Assembly (NCBI GenBank): GCA_031732755.1
Contig: JAVMKI010000069.1
Location: 15,331-79,330 of the forward strand
Length of the DNA stretch: 64,000 nt
From: Contendibacter sp031732755
Lineage (GTDB): Bacteria > Pseudomonadota > Gammaproteobacteria > Competibacterales > Competibacteraceae
Direction of reading: 5' to 3'
Under the pieces are notes generated by a model. The model had not been told where the DNA came from and did not search any database. It was given only the letters and a program-made list of their open reading frames with translations. The first letter of the stretch is position 1; every line of letters begins with the position of its first letter. Both the position numbers and the translations under genes were made by a program. This document shows, piece by piece, positions 34,927 through 43,437 of the stretch.

Positions 34927-36072
34927 TCAGTCTTCCAACAGCTTACCCGCCTGGCGATGGCTCAGCGGCTCCCGCCCCGCCACCTTGCAAAATTTTTGCC
35001 CTGGTCGGGCCAGCCGCTCGGTCATCCGAGCGAACAGCCGGCCGCTGGCGGTGCTGCGGACGGGCGTTCGGGTCACGCCCCGTGGATCGCCCAACGGGTC
35101 CACCAGTTCCGCCACCACTTCGCCCGCCGTGACCGCCTCCCCCAACTGCTTGCGGTAGACCAACACCCCAGCGGCGGGCGCGGTTAACACGTCCACGCCG
35201 TCTAGTGGCGTTGGCTCGCACCGGGGTTGCGGCAACGGTCCTGGCTCACCCGCGATCACACCGCGTCGTTGCAAAAAGCGGAGTAGCGCCGCCGCATCGG
35301 CCGCCGCGCATTCATCGTGGACATCCGCCTGCCCGCGCAATTCCACCGTGGTCGCGAAGCAGGCCAGCGGCACTGGACCCTCCGCCGCCAACGCCGCGCG
35401 CAGTTTCCACCACGGCCCAGCGCAAGCTTCGTCGAACGGATTGCCGCCAGGCTCCTCCTCCAGCAGGATCGCCGCTGCCCCCAAGTCCGCGCCCAGTTTG
35501 ATGGCGTCATCCCGCTGCCACTGGGAGGCGTAGAGATGCAATAATGCCTCGCCATCGCAATGCAAATCAAAGACCCAATCCGCATCCACGGCCAGACGCA
35601 GCAGTTCCAGCTTGAGCGCGTCCGTTTCCCGCGCCGCCGCTTGCTCCGCGACCACGGCTTGCAACACCTCCCGAATCCGGGCTATGTTCGCCATCAGGTC
35701 GGCGCTCAACCGTCCCCGCACCCGTTCCAACGCCGTCGCCGCCAGATCGGGAAAGGCGCGATTGAAATTGCCGGTGCTGTCAAAATCGAACCGCCCCAGC
35801 AACCGACCGTTGAGATGTTGACTCAAACCGATGGGGTTGGCGACCGGAACCACGACCACCTCCCCGAGAATCCGCCCTTGCGCCTGGGCCTGTTCCAACC
35901 CGCGCAGCAGATGGTGCGCCGCCAGCAACCCCGGTGTTTCGTCGGCGTGAAGAGCCGCCTGAAAATACGCCTTGGGTCGCGCGCCGGGCGCACCGTAACG
36001 GTACACCCGCAACGTGCGCTCGGTGCCAGGCGCGGGCGACGGCAAAACCAGGGTGACGATGGACGTGGGCAT
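34927..36072 (-). CDS. Succinylglutamate desuccinylase/aspartoacylase-family protein
   Basis: A 381-residue zinc carboxypeptidase-fold hydrolase. The zinc site is visible as AALHADETPG (His-x2-Glu) with the later DLHCDG histidine. A C-terminal beta-barrel domain (about 300-381) begins DVLTAPAAGVLVY, as in longer M14-like family members. The substrate is not AstE-specific by context, because no arginine succinyltransferase genes are near; it may deacylate an N-acyl amino acid or a lipid amide. It ends 83 bp before the glsB-like gene. Confidence 0.82.
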   Translation of the reverse strand: MPTSIVTLVLPSPAPGTERTLRVYRYGAPGARPKAYFQAALHADETPGLLAAHHLLRGLEQAQAQGRILGEVVVVPVANPIGLSQHLNGRLLGRFDFDSTGNFNRAFPDLAATALERVRGRLSADLMANIARIREVLQAVVAEQAAARETDALKLELLRLAVDADWVFDLHCDGEALLHLYASQWQRDDAIKLGADLGAAAILLEEEPGGNPFDEACAGPWWKLRAALAAEGPVPLACFATTVELRGQADVHDECAAADAAALLRFLQRRGVIAGEPGPLPQPRCEPTPLDGVDVLTAPAAGVLVYRKQLGEAVTAGEVVAELVDPLGDPRGVTRTPVRSTASGRLFARMTERLARPGQKFCKVAGREPLSHRQAGKLLED

Positions 36073-36213
36073 GACGGATTCCCCTTAGTTCGTTCAGCGG
36101 TGACAGGATAACGCGCGAATGCCTATCCTAACGCGCCCGGCTCCAGACCGGACCTTCGGTCGGCGATCCAACGTCCAGCGCCATCCCTCAACTCTCGTCT
36201 GCGGAGAATGCCC

Positions 36214-37155
36214 ATGACCACCATGCAAGCGGTGCGCATCCATGCTTACGGCGGCCCCGAACTGCTGCATTACGAAGAGGTGCCCCGACCCTGGTTAAAG
36301 CCTGACGATCTCCTGATCCAAGTAGCGGCGGCGGCGGTCAACCCGGTGGACTGGAAAATTCGCGAGGGCTATCTGCAAGGTTTTCTCAACCACCAGCTAC
36401 CACTGATCCTGGGGTGGGATGTAGCGGGGACCGTGATCGAGGTCGGTCCCGAAGTGACCGGCGTCAAGGTCGGCGACGAGGTTTATGCCCGACCTGATAT
36501 TGAGCGCAACGGCAGTTATGCCGAATTCATCGCGGTCAAGGCCAACGAGGTTGCCTTGAAACCGACCACGCTGGATTTCGTCCATGCCGCCGCCGTACCG
36601 CTCGCCGCTCTGACTGCCTGGCAATCGCTGGTGGACGCCGCCCAATTGCAGGCCGGTCAGACTGTACTGATCCATGCCGCCGCTGGCGGCGTGGGCCACC
36701 TCGCGGTGCAACTGGCCAAGGCGCGCGGCGCGCGGGTGATCGCCACCGCCTCGACGGTCAACATCGGGTTGGCGGCGGATTTAGGCGTTGACCAGTTTAT
36801 CGACTACACCCGAACCCGGTTCGAGCAAGCCGCCAAGGAGGTGGATGTCGTGCTCGACACCATCGGTGGCGATATCCAGGAACGTTCCTGGTCCGTGTTA
36901 AAACCAGGCGGCATCCTGGTTTCGGTGATCAGTCCGCCGCCGGAGGCGACCGCCGCCGCGCACAACGCTCGCGGCGCCTTTGTGTTCATTCAGCCCAGTG
37001 GCCCGCAACTCACTCAGATCGCCCGGTTGATCGACCAAGGCCAGATGAAACCGATCATCCATACCGTATTACCGCTCAGCGAAGCGCGTCAGGCCCAGGT
37101 GATCAGCCAGGGCGGTCACGCGCGCGGCAAGATCGTACTACACGTTGGCGAATAA
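36214..37155 (+). CDS. NADPH-dependent quinone oxidoreductase-like protein (MDR family)
   Basis: A 313-residue zinc-free medium-chain dehydrogenase/reductase. N-terminal GroES-like fold with MQAVRIHAYGGPELLHYEEV, then LILGWDVAGTVIEVG, and the NADPH-binding LIHAAAGGVGHLAVQLAKARG. Zinc-ligand cysteines are missing, as in quinone oxidoreductases. ATG at 36214 is preferred over 36208, because GGAG lies seven bases before it. A pterin synthase gene starts three bases after its stop, so the two are probably an operon; a reductase acting on a pterin-like quinonoid substrate is a possibility. Confidence 0.86.
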   Translation: MTTMQAVRIHAYGGPELLHYEEVPRPWLKPDDLLIQVAAAAVNPVDWKIREGYLQGFLNHQLPLILGWDVAGTVIEVGPEVTGVKVGDEVYARPDIERNGSYAEFIAVKANEVALKPTTLDFVHAAAVPLAALTAWQSLVDAAQLQAGQTVLIHAAAGGVGHLAVQLAKARGARVIATASTVNIGLAADLGVDQFIDYTRTRFEQAAKEVDVVLDTIGGDIQERSWSVLKPGGILVSVISPPPEATAAAHNARGAFVFIQPSGPQLTQIARLIDQGQMKPIIHTVLPLSEARQAQVISQGGHARGKIVLHVGE

Positions 37156-37158
37156 CAG

Positions 37159-37683
37159 ATGACTGGACCCGATGGACAGCAGAATTGGACCCTCCACATC
37201 CGCAAGGACAATCTCAAATTCTCGGCGGCGCACATGACCGTCTTCCCCGACGGCAGCAAGGAACGCCTACACGGCCATAACTATCAGGTTCAACTCGATG
37301 TGGAACTCGCCGAACCGCCGACGCTGGCGCGGTTGCTCAACTACGAGGTCGTCAAGCGGGCGCTGCGCGCGGTCTGCGATGACTGGGACGAAAGGGTGTT
37401 GATCGCCAGGGACAACCCTTGGCTGGAATGGCTACCTAGCGCGGAATGCGAATGCGCGTTCCGCTTGTGTGGCAAGCGTTACGTGCTGCCCGCCGACGAG
37501 GTCGTCGTGCTGGCGGACGACAACATCACCACCGAAAATCTGGCTCGGCTATTATTCGAACGGTTCTGGGCGGAACTAACCCGCGATCCAACCCTGCCCT
37601 GGCGGGAATGCATCAAGAAGGTCGAACTGCGCATCGACGAGTCCCGTGGCCAGGGCGCCACCTATGGCATTGCTTTCGAATGA
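37159..37683 (+). CDS. 6-pyruvoyl-tetrahydropterin synthase-family protein (canonical zinc site)
   Basis: A 174-residue member of the pterin synthase/QueD family. The complete zinc site is present: H25 in FSAAHM and H38, H40 in LHGHNYQV. Late DDNITTENLARLLFERFW holds the usual helix, and VELRIDESRGQGATYGI carries the C-terminal Glu/Asp region. The protein is longer than bacterial QueD (about 120) and has an insertion around 85-125 with two cysteines (ECECAFRLCGKRY). It follows an MDR oxidoreductase by three bases. Possible substrates are 7,8-dihydroneopterin triphosphate or a relative; no queuosine genes are nearby. Confidence 0.88.
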   Translation: MTGPDGQQNWTLHIRKDNLKFSAAHMTVFPDGSKERLHGHNYQVQLDVELAEPPTLARLLNYEVVKRALRAVCDDWDERVLIARDNPWLEWLPSAECECAFRLCGKRYVLPADEVVVLADDNITTENLARLLFERFWAELTRDPTLPWRECIKKVELRIDESRGQGATYGIAFE

Positions 37684-37992
37684 ATCCAGTATGCGGCTGG
37701 GGGGCGCTACCCGAAGGCCGGATAGGAACCGCGTCCCTGGCATTCGCCTCGACCGAGCCGAACTGGCCCGGCGGACCACGGTCACCGCGTGGCCGAACCG
37801 TGGCGTGTTGTGGAAACCCGGGTCGGCGCGCGGCCATAAAAAAACCGCCAGCAAATCCGGCTGGCGGTCAAGTACAGGATATTGAGCTTAAAACACGCTT
37901 CGCTGAGGAAACCAGCTTAAGCGGTGCTTAGTTAACGACAATCCGGCTTGGAGGTAAATCAGGTAATTTGACAAGCGCATCATGGTTTCTAC
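37684..37992. other. Gene-free interval between the pterin synthase gene and the zinc-ribbon gene
   Basis: Convergent spacer of 309 bp. Apart from the minus-strand terminator at 37838-37867 I see no coding pattern, repeat or RNA-like structure. The stretch 37870-37980 is somewhat AT-rich. Confidence 0.6.
37838..37867 (-). terminator. Intrinsic terminator downstream of the YbeL-like gene
   Basis: On the minus strand an 8-bp GC-rich stem (arms 37867-37860 and 37852-37845, about 7-base loop) is followed by seven T residues (37844-37838). This is a textbook rho-independent terminator about 120 bp past the YbeL-like stop codon. Confidence 0.85.
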
Positions 37993-38541
37993 CTACTGGC
38001 CCCCTGGCGTTTCTTCGCCGATACGCACGAACGCCCTCCCGCCGCATATCGGACAGGGCGCGATGGCGGCGGGCGCATGGAAGACCATCGGCTCGCCGCA
38101 TCCTTCGCATTGCAAGGTGCCAGGACCGGTAATTTCACCCCCGCGATATTTGACCAGCTCCGCGCTGCTCGCCTCGGCGGCTTCAAACGCCAGGAATTCC
38201 AGCCGCGACTGATCCACGCCGCGTTGGAAAAAATCCAGCATCCGGTCTTCCAGCAACTCTACATCGAAGCGCAGCCAGTCTCGCAGATCCCGGCCAGTGG
38301 TGGTCAGATACTGGCCCGCATCCTCCAGATCGCGTCGCAGATAACCACCGATCAGCCGCGCCTCCTCGCGGGTCAGTTCCCCCAGTTCCACCGCCTTTTC
38401 CGCCGCGTGTTCGATGCTGGCGCGCAACTGGGGCAACGCCTCCCGCTCGGCCTGTTCCAAGGCCTCCAGACGAAGCTTCACCCGTTCCAGCATCCGGTGA
38501 TACGCCAACGCCAAGGATTTGCCGTGAGTCGATTCGGTCAT
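37993..38541 (-). CDS. Zinc-ribbon protein of the DUF1451 (YbeL-like) family
   Basis: A 182-residue soluble protein: a long charged helical N-terminal region (LALAYHRMLERVKLRLEALE and following helices) and a C-terminal zinc ribbon with two CxxC knuckles, LQCEGCGEP and APCPICGG. This layout fits DUF1451, the family of E. coli YbeL, whose function is unknown. It is a single-gene unit ending in a strong terminator; the Rmf-like gene lies 109 bp upstream. Confidence 0.85.
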   Translation of the reverse strand: MTESTHGKSLALAYHRMLERVKLRLEALEQAEREALPQLRASIEHAAEKAVELGELTREEARLIGGYLRRDLEDAGQYLTTTGRDLRDWLRFDVELLEDRMLDFFQRGVDQSRLEFLAFEAAEASSAELVKYRGGEITGPGTLQCEGCGEPMVFHAPAAIAPCPICGGRAFVRIGEETPGGQ

Positions 38542-38650
38542 CTTGATGTACTCCAGTCAGCGCCGCCCCGCGCGGCGCGCGGTTCGCCCGGCCACGCCAT
38601 TTTAACCAGACTTTTTTGCGTCAGGGTCCACCGCCATCGAAGCGACGCCG

Positions 38651-38872
38651 CTAGGAGCAACCGGCGAGACCACGTCCGCCAGGCCGCTGTAAATCATCGG
38701 CGTCCCAGCCGCGAGCGAGCGTCGCCCAGCCCGCCACCCATGCGTGGTGAAGATAACTATCCGGGACATAAGGATTATGCTCCTCGCCCCGAGCCGCTGC
38801 GTCAACGCCCTGTCGGAAAGCCTGGCGCAACAGCGGCGCCAGTTTTTTATAAGCATTCATGTTACCGTACAT
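38651..38872 (-). CDS. Small Rmf/CrpP-like protein
   Basis: About 73 residues. The middle carries a pattern typical of the ribosome modulation factor fold: AFRQGVDAAARGEEHNPYVP, a short helix, then HHAWVAGWATLARGWD. Rmf proteins are short and dimerise 70S ribosomes in stationary phase; the related CrpP/Rmf-like group is less defined. The start is uncertain (ATG at 38875, 38872 or 38860; GGAG lies at 38879-38876). The C-terminal 12 residues look unrelated to the family. It lies in a rather AT-rich spacer between msbA and the YbeL-like gene, with a 15-bp palindrome about 50 bp upstream. The assignment rests on pattern memory only. Confidence 0.5.
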   Translation of the reverse strand: MYGNMNAYKKLAPLLRQAFRQGVDAAARGEEHNPYVPDSYLHHAWVAGWATLARGWDADDLQRPGGRGLAGCS

Positions 38873-38920
38873 CATCTCCACATGCTTGGATCGGGACCAT
38901 ATTCCCAATCCGCCAACCAG

Positions 38921-38935
38921 AAATGTTGTACATTT
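38921..38935. promoter_or_regulatory. Operator-like dyad upstream of the Rmf-like gene
   Basis: AAATGT and ACATTT form a perfect 6-bp dyad around a TGT centre in AT-rich DNA between msbA and the small Rmf-like gene. It looks like a regulator-binding site but matches no operator I can name. Confidence 0.35.
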
Positions 38936-38945
38936 GAAACCAAAT

Positions 38946-40703
38946 TTATTTTGAAAGCAACTTTGTTGTTTGATTACCATCCCCCTGCATTCGATACAGG
39001 CTAGCGTACAGCCCATTTCGAGCGAGCAATTCGCCGTGCGTACCGCTCTCGACCAGGCGTCCCCGTTCCAGCACCACGATACGGTCGGCGCTCTCGATGG
39101 TGGACAGCCGGTGAGCGATCACGAAGGCGGTACGGCCCTGGCGCAGCGTATCCAGCGCCTGCTGGACCTTGCGTTCCGATTGGGTATCCAGCGCCGAGGT
39201 CGCCTCGTCCAGGATCAAGATCGGAGCGTTCTTGAGCAGGGCGCGGGCGATGGCCAGCCGCTGGCGCTGGCCGCCCGACAACCGCGCGCCGTTCTCGCCG
39301 ATCAGGGTATTCATACCCTGCGGCAGTTCGCGGATAAACTCCAGGGCATGGGCGCTTTCGGCGGCTTCAAGCAATTCGGCCTCGCTGGCTTGAAAGCCGG
39401 CGCCATAAGCGATGTTGGCCGCCACGGTATCGTTGAACAACACGATATCCTGGCTGACACAGGCGATGTTGGCCCGCAGATCGGCCAGGCGCAGCTCCCG
39501 AATGGGGATGCCATCCAACCGGATTTCACCGGATTCCAGTTCGTAAAAGCGTGGCAACAAACTCATCAAGGTGGTCTTGCCACCGCCCGATGGACCGACC
39601 AAGGCGATGGTTTCGCCCGGCCGCACGTCGAGGTCGAATTGCTGGATCACCTCGGCGCCATTGACCCGATAGCGGTAACCGACTTGCTGGAAACGGACCT
39701 CGCCCCGAGCACGGCCAAGCGTTCGCGCTCCCAGATCCGGCTCCGGTGGCTCGTCCAGCAGCGCGAAGAGAGCTTCCGCCGCCGCCAGCCCGCGTTGCAA
39801 TTGCTCGTTCACCTTGGTCAACCGCTTGATTGGCGACAACAGCATCGCCATCGCTCCGAACAACGACACGAACCCACCGACGGTGATCTGATCGGCGGCC
39901 GACTCCAAGGCGGCCAGGTAAATCATCGCGCCCAAGGCGATGACCGCCAGCAGTTGCACCAGCGGCCCACTGCCCTCGGACATGGCGGTCAGCTTCAGGT
40001 TGAACTGGCGAACCCGGTTATTCACCCGATGAAACCGTTTCCGTTCGTAGTCCTGGTTACCAAAAATCTTGATGACCTTATGACCTTGCAGGATTTCGTC
40101 GATCACGTGGGTCAGGTCGCCCATCAACTCCTGCAACTCCCGGCTCAAGCGCCGCAGCCGCCGACTGATCAACCGCATGATCACGGCAATGCCAGGCGCG
40201 ATCAGAAACGCCAGCAGCGACAACTTCCAGTTCAGATACAACATCCACCCCAGCAGACCGATCACCGCCAGTCCATCCTTGACCAGCGTCACCAACGCCT
40301 GGGTGGTGGCGGTCATCACCTGAGTGACGTCATAGGTCAGGCGAGACAGCAAACTGCCTGCGGAATGGTCGTCGAAATAGCGGGTCGGCAGGATCAACAA
40401 CCGGGCGAACAGGGCGCCGCGCAGATCCATCACCACCCGGTGGGCAACCCACGCCATCGCCAGACTGCCGACGAAGTCGGCCACCCCGCGGATCACGAAC
40501 ACCGCCACCAGCAGCAGCGGTATCAACCGGATGGAATGCGGATCCTTGGCCACGAAGCTGCCATCCAACAAGGGTTGGATTAGGGCTGGAATCAGCGGTT
40601 CGGTGGCCGCCGCCGCCACGGTGCCGAGCAGCGAGAGCGCGAATATCCGGGTGTACGGTCGGACGTAACCCAACAGCCGCAGATACAAATCCTTGCTATT
40701 CAT
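38946..40703 (-). CDS. msbA: Lipid A export ATP-binding/permease protein MsbA
   Basis: ABC half-transporter that flips lipid A-core across the inner membrane. The 585-residue protein has six membrane helices (about 1-310) and a C-terminal ATPase with Walker A GPSGGGKTTL, signature LSGGQRQRLAIARAL, Walker B ILILDEATSALD and H-loop IAHRLSTI. Length equals E. coli MsbA (582) within a few residues. ATG at 40703 gives the usual short cytoplasmic start; a longer reading would cross into the hldE promoter region. It diverges from hldE, another LPS gene. Confidence 0.95.
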   Translation of the reverse strand: MNSKDLYLRLLGYVRPYTRIFALSLLGTVAAAATEPLIPALIQPLLDGSFVAKDPHSIRLIPLLLVAVFVIRGVADFVGSLAMAWVAHRVVMDLRGALFARLLILPTRYFDDHSAGSLLSRLTYDVTQVMTATTQALVTLVKDGLAVIGLLGWMLYLNWKLSLLAFLIAPGIAVIMRLISRRLRRLSRELQELMGDLTHVIDEILQGHKVIKIFGNQDYERKRFHRVNNRVRQFNLKLTAMSEGSGPLVQLLAVIALGAMIYLAALESAADQITVGGFVSLFGAMAMLLSPIKRLTKVNEQLQRGLAAAEALFALLDEPPEPDLGARTLGRARGEVRFQQVGYRYRVNGAEVIQQFDLDVRPGETIALVGPSGGGKTTLMSLLPRFYELESGEIRLDGIPIRELRLADLRANIACVSQDIVLFNDTVAANIAYGAGFQASEAELLEAAESAHALEFIRELPQGMNTLIGENGARLSGGQRQRLAIARALLKNAPILILDEATSALDTQSERKVQQALDTLRQGRTAFVIAHRLSTIESADRIVVLERGRLVESGTHGELLARNGLYASLYRMQGDGNQTTKLLSK

Positions 40704-40816
40704 GGTGTGGATAGAAAAGTGAGCATTGACTACCAGGCGTCTGCACGCCATCGACCTTAGGGTTTTCCATCCCATGCTATCATGATGCTTACGCGAAACA
40801 TTCTTGCAAAGAATCC
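40704..40816. promoter_or_regulatory. Divergent msbA/hldE promoter region
   Basis: This 113-bp gap must drive both LPS genes. A plus-strand -10-like TATCAT at 40778-40783 fits hldE, but no good -35 element is spaced correctly; no clear box is seen for msbA. Confidence 0.45.
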
Positions 40817-42244
40817 ATGAAACCGCATATCCCCTCTTTCGAACCGGCCCGCGTGCTGATCGTCGGCGACGTGATGCTAGACCGGTACTGGCATGGTTCC
40901 ACCGCCCGCATTTCACCGGAAGCGCCGGTACCAATCGTCAAGATCGAAAAAGTCGAGGAACGGCCCGGCGGCGCAGCCAACGTGGCGGTCAACATCGCCA
41001 CCCTCGGCGGCCGGGTTTGCGTGCTGGGCGTCGCTGGCGACGACGAAGCGGCGACGACGCTGGACATCAAGCTGCGCCGACTGGGCGTGGCTTGCGAACT
41101 GATTCGCCAAGCTGACCAGGCGACGATCACCAAGCTGCGGGTGTTGAGCCGCAATCAACAATTGCTGCGGCTAGACTTCGAGGACGGCTTCCCCGGCTTC
41201 GACCCGTCCGCTTTGCGGGAACGCTTTGCCACCCGCCTGCCCGACAGCGACGTTGTCGTGTTGTCCGATTATCAAAAGGGCGCGTTGCGCGAAGTCGAGG
41301 CATTGATCCGCACCGCCCGCGCCGCCGGCAAACCGGTGCTGGTGGACCCCAAAGGCCACAATTTTGACCGCTACCGGGGCGCGACCCTGCTGACGCCCAA
41401 CCTGGCTGAATTCGAAAGGGTGACCGGCCCCTGCCGCAACGAGGAAATGTTGACGGAGCGGGGCCAGGCGCTGCGCGAGCGGCTGGAACTGGAAGCCCTG
41501 CTGATCACCCGAGGCGAACAGGGCATGACCTTGCTGCGCGCTGGAGCCGAGCCATTGCACCTGGCGGCTCGCGCCCGCGAAGTTTACGACGTGACCGGGG
41601 CCGGCGACACCGTGATCGCCACGCTGGCCGTCGGCCTGGCCGCTAGGCTGGATTTGCCGGCGGCGACGCTGCTGGCCAATCTGGCGGCGGGCATCGTGGT
41701 GGGCAAGCTGGGCGCGGCCAGCGTTACCGTGTCCGAACTGCGCCGGACGTTGTACGAACACGAAGAACCGCCACGTGGGGTGCTGGACGAGGCGCAACTG
41801 CTGCGAACGGTGGCTGACGCTAAAGCTCACGGGGAAACCATTGTCATGACCAACGGTTGCTTCGACATTCTGCACGCCGGGCACGTGACCTATTTGGAAC
41901 AGGCCAAACGATTGGGTCACCGATTGATCGTGGCGGTCAACGCCGACGCCACGGTGCGCCGGCTCAAGGGTCCCGACCGGCCGGTCAACCTCCTAACGCA
42001 ACGGATGCGGGTACTGGCCGGACTGGCGGCGGTGGACTGGGTCGTTCCCTTCGACGAGGACACACCGGAGCGGTTAATCCGCGCGGTCCAGCCGGATTAC
42101 CTGGTCAAGGGCGGCGACAACGACCCTGCTCATATTCCCGGCAATCGCGCCGTCTGGGACGCCGGCGGCCAGGTGGTGGTCATGGATTACATCGAGGGCT
42201 GCTCGACCACCAGCACCATCGCCCGAATCCTGCGCCGACCATGA
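40817..42244 (+). CDS. hldE: Bifunctional heptose kinase/adenylyltransferase HldE
   Basis: Makes ADP-heptose for the LPS inner core: the N-terminal PfkB-like domain phosphorylates heptose 7-phosphate at C1 and the C-terminal nucleotidyltransferase domain adenylylates the product. The 475-residue protein (E. coli 477) has VGDVMLDRYWHGSTARISPEAP, the ATP/anion hole VYDVTGAGDTVIATL, and the C-terminal TNGCFDILHAGHVTYL with the HxGH motif. The FAD-oxidoreductase gene overlaps the stop by four bases. Divergent from msbA. Confidence 0.96.
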   Translation: MKPHIPSFEPARVLIVGDVMLDRYWHGSTARISPEAPVPIVKIEKVEERPGGAANVAVNIATLGGRVCVLGVAGDDEAATTLDIKLRRLGVACELIRQADQATITKLRVLSRNQQLLRLDFEDGFPGFDPSALRERFATRLPDSDVVVLSDYQKGALREVEALIRTARAAGKPVLVDPKGHNFDRYRGATLLTPNLAEFERVTGPCRNEEMLTERGQALRERLELEALLITRGEQGMTLLRAGAEPLHLAARAREVYDVTGAGDTVIATLAVGLAARLDLPAATLLANLAAGIVVGKLGAASVTVSELRRTLYEHEEPPRGVLDEAQLLRTVADAKAHGETIVMTNGCFDILHAGHVTYLEQAKRLGHRLIVAVNADATVRRLKGPDRPVNLLTQRMRVLAGLAAVDWVVPFDEDTPERLIRAVQPDYLVKGGDNDPAHIPGNRAVWDAGGQVVVMDYIEGCSTTSTIARILRRP

Positions 42245-43437
42245 AATCATTGCATCCCGTCCTGAACGTGGACATCGCCATCATCGGTGGCGGCATCGCT
42301 GGACTATGGTTGCTGGACCGGCTGCGCCAGCGCGGTTACGGCGCCCTGCTGATCGAAAATCAACAGTTGGGAACCGGACAGACATTATGCGCGCAAGGCA
42401 TCATTCACGGCGGCGTCAAATATAGCCTGGGCGGTCAGCTCACCGCCGCCACCGCAACCATCGCCGAGATGCCGGAAACGTGGCGGCGCTGCCTGCGTGG
42501 CGAGGGCGACCTGGATCTGCGCACCGCGCAACTGCTGGCCGATCATCAATATTTGTGGACGACCCGCGCGCCAACCTCGCGGTTGGCGGCGTTCTTCGCC
42601 AGCAAGCTGATGCGAGGCCGCATGGAGAAGCTCGCCGAAACGGCGGTGGGCGACTATCCACCGGTGCTGCGCCATCCCCATTTCCGGGGCACGGTGTACC
42701 GGCTGGACGAACCAATCGTGGATGTAACCTCGGTATTGATGGTGCTGGCCGAACGTCATCGCGAGGCGATCATCCTCCATCAGGGGCCAGCGGCGCCGAC
42801 GGCGGATGGCACATTCACCTTGTGCTACGCGGGCCGGCGCACGTGGGCCATCCGGCCCGCCTATACCGTGTTCGCCGCCGGCGCGGGCAACGCGGTGCTG
42901 CCGTGGGCGACGCTGCAACTGCGGCCCCTGCACATGGTCATGGCGCGCGGGCCGGCCCTACCCGATTTGTTCTACGCGCACTGTCTGGGCGCCAGCGACA
43001 TCCCGCGCTTGACCGTCACCAGCCACTACGACGCCAGTGGACGGTTGATCTGGTATCTCGGCGGCGGCCTGGCTGAGGAAGGCGTCGAGCGCAACCGCCA
43101 CGACCAAATCCAGGCGGCGCGGCAGGAGTTGAAAGCGCTGCTGCCATGGGTGGACTGGTCGCTGGCGGAGTTCGCCACGCTCACCGTCCGGCGAGCCGAG
43201 GCCCACCAACCACAAGGCACTCGGCCAACCGAGCCGAGCATTTTCCGCAACGAACGCGTGCTCGCCGTCTGGCCCACCAAGCTGGCGTTTGCGCCACTGC
43301 TGGCCGAACGCGTCGAGGCGATGTTGCATACGCTGGGCGCGCGGCCTCGACCGATGGATTTATGGCCACTGGCGGACTGGCCGCGTCCGATGGTGGCGGT
43401 TCCGCCCTGGGACCGCGAGGATCTGGAATGGAGCTGA
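42241..43437 (+). CDS. FAD-dependent oxidoreductase (DAO/glycerol-3-phosphate dehydrogenase-like)
   Basis: A 398-residue flavoprotein with an N-terminal dinucleotide-binding fold IAIIGGGIAGLWLLDRL, followed by QGIIHGGVKYSLGG, as in DAO-family oxidases and dehydrogenases. No membrane segment. The ATG overlaps the hldE stop (ATGA) and the last ten bases overlap an aldo/keto reductase gene. Coupling to hldE hints at a sugar or glycerol-phosphate substrate linked to the envelope, but no substrate can be read from the sequence. Confidence 0.85.
   Translation: MKSLHPVLNVDIAIIGGGIAGLWLLDRLRQRGYGALLIENQQLGTGQTLCAQGIIHGGVKYSLGGQLTAATATIAEMPETWRRCLRGEGDLDLRTAQLLADHQYLWTTRAPTSRLAAFFASKLMRGRMEKLAETAVGDYPPVLRHPHFRGTVYRLDEPIVDVTSVLMVLAERHREAIILHQGPAAPTADGTFTLCYAGRRTWAIRPAYTVFAAGAGNAVLPWATLQLRPLHMVMARGPALPDLFYAHCLGASDIPRLTVTSHYDASGRLIWYLGGGLAEEGVERNRHDQIQAARQELKALLPWVDWSLAEFATLTVRRAEAHQPQGTRPTEPSIFRNERVLAVWPTKLAFAPLLAERVEAMLHTLGARPRPMDLWPLADWPRPMVAVPPWDREDLEWS

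Noticed and set aside
38970..40583. Long open plus-strand frame opposite msbA
   Set aside because: Antisense shadow of an obvious ABC transporter; composition rich in Gln, His and Arg and no ribosome-binding site.
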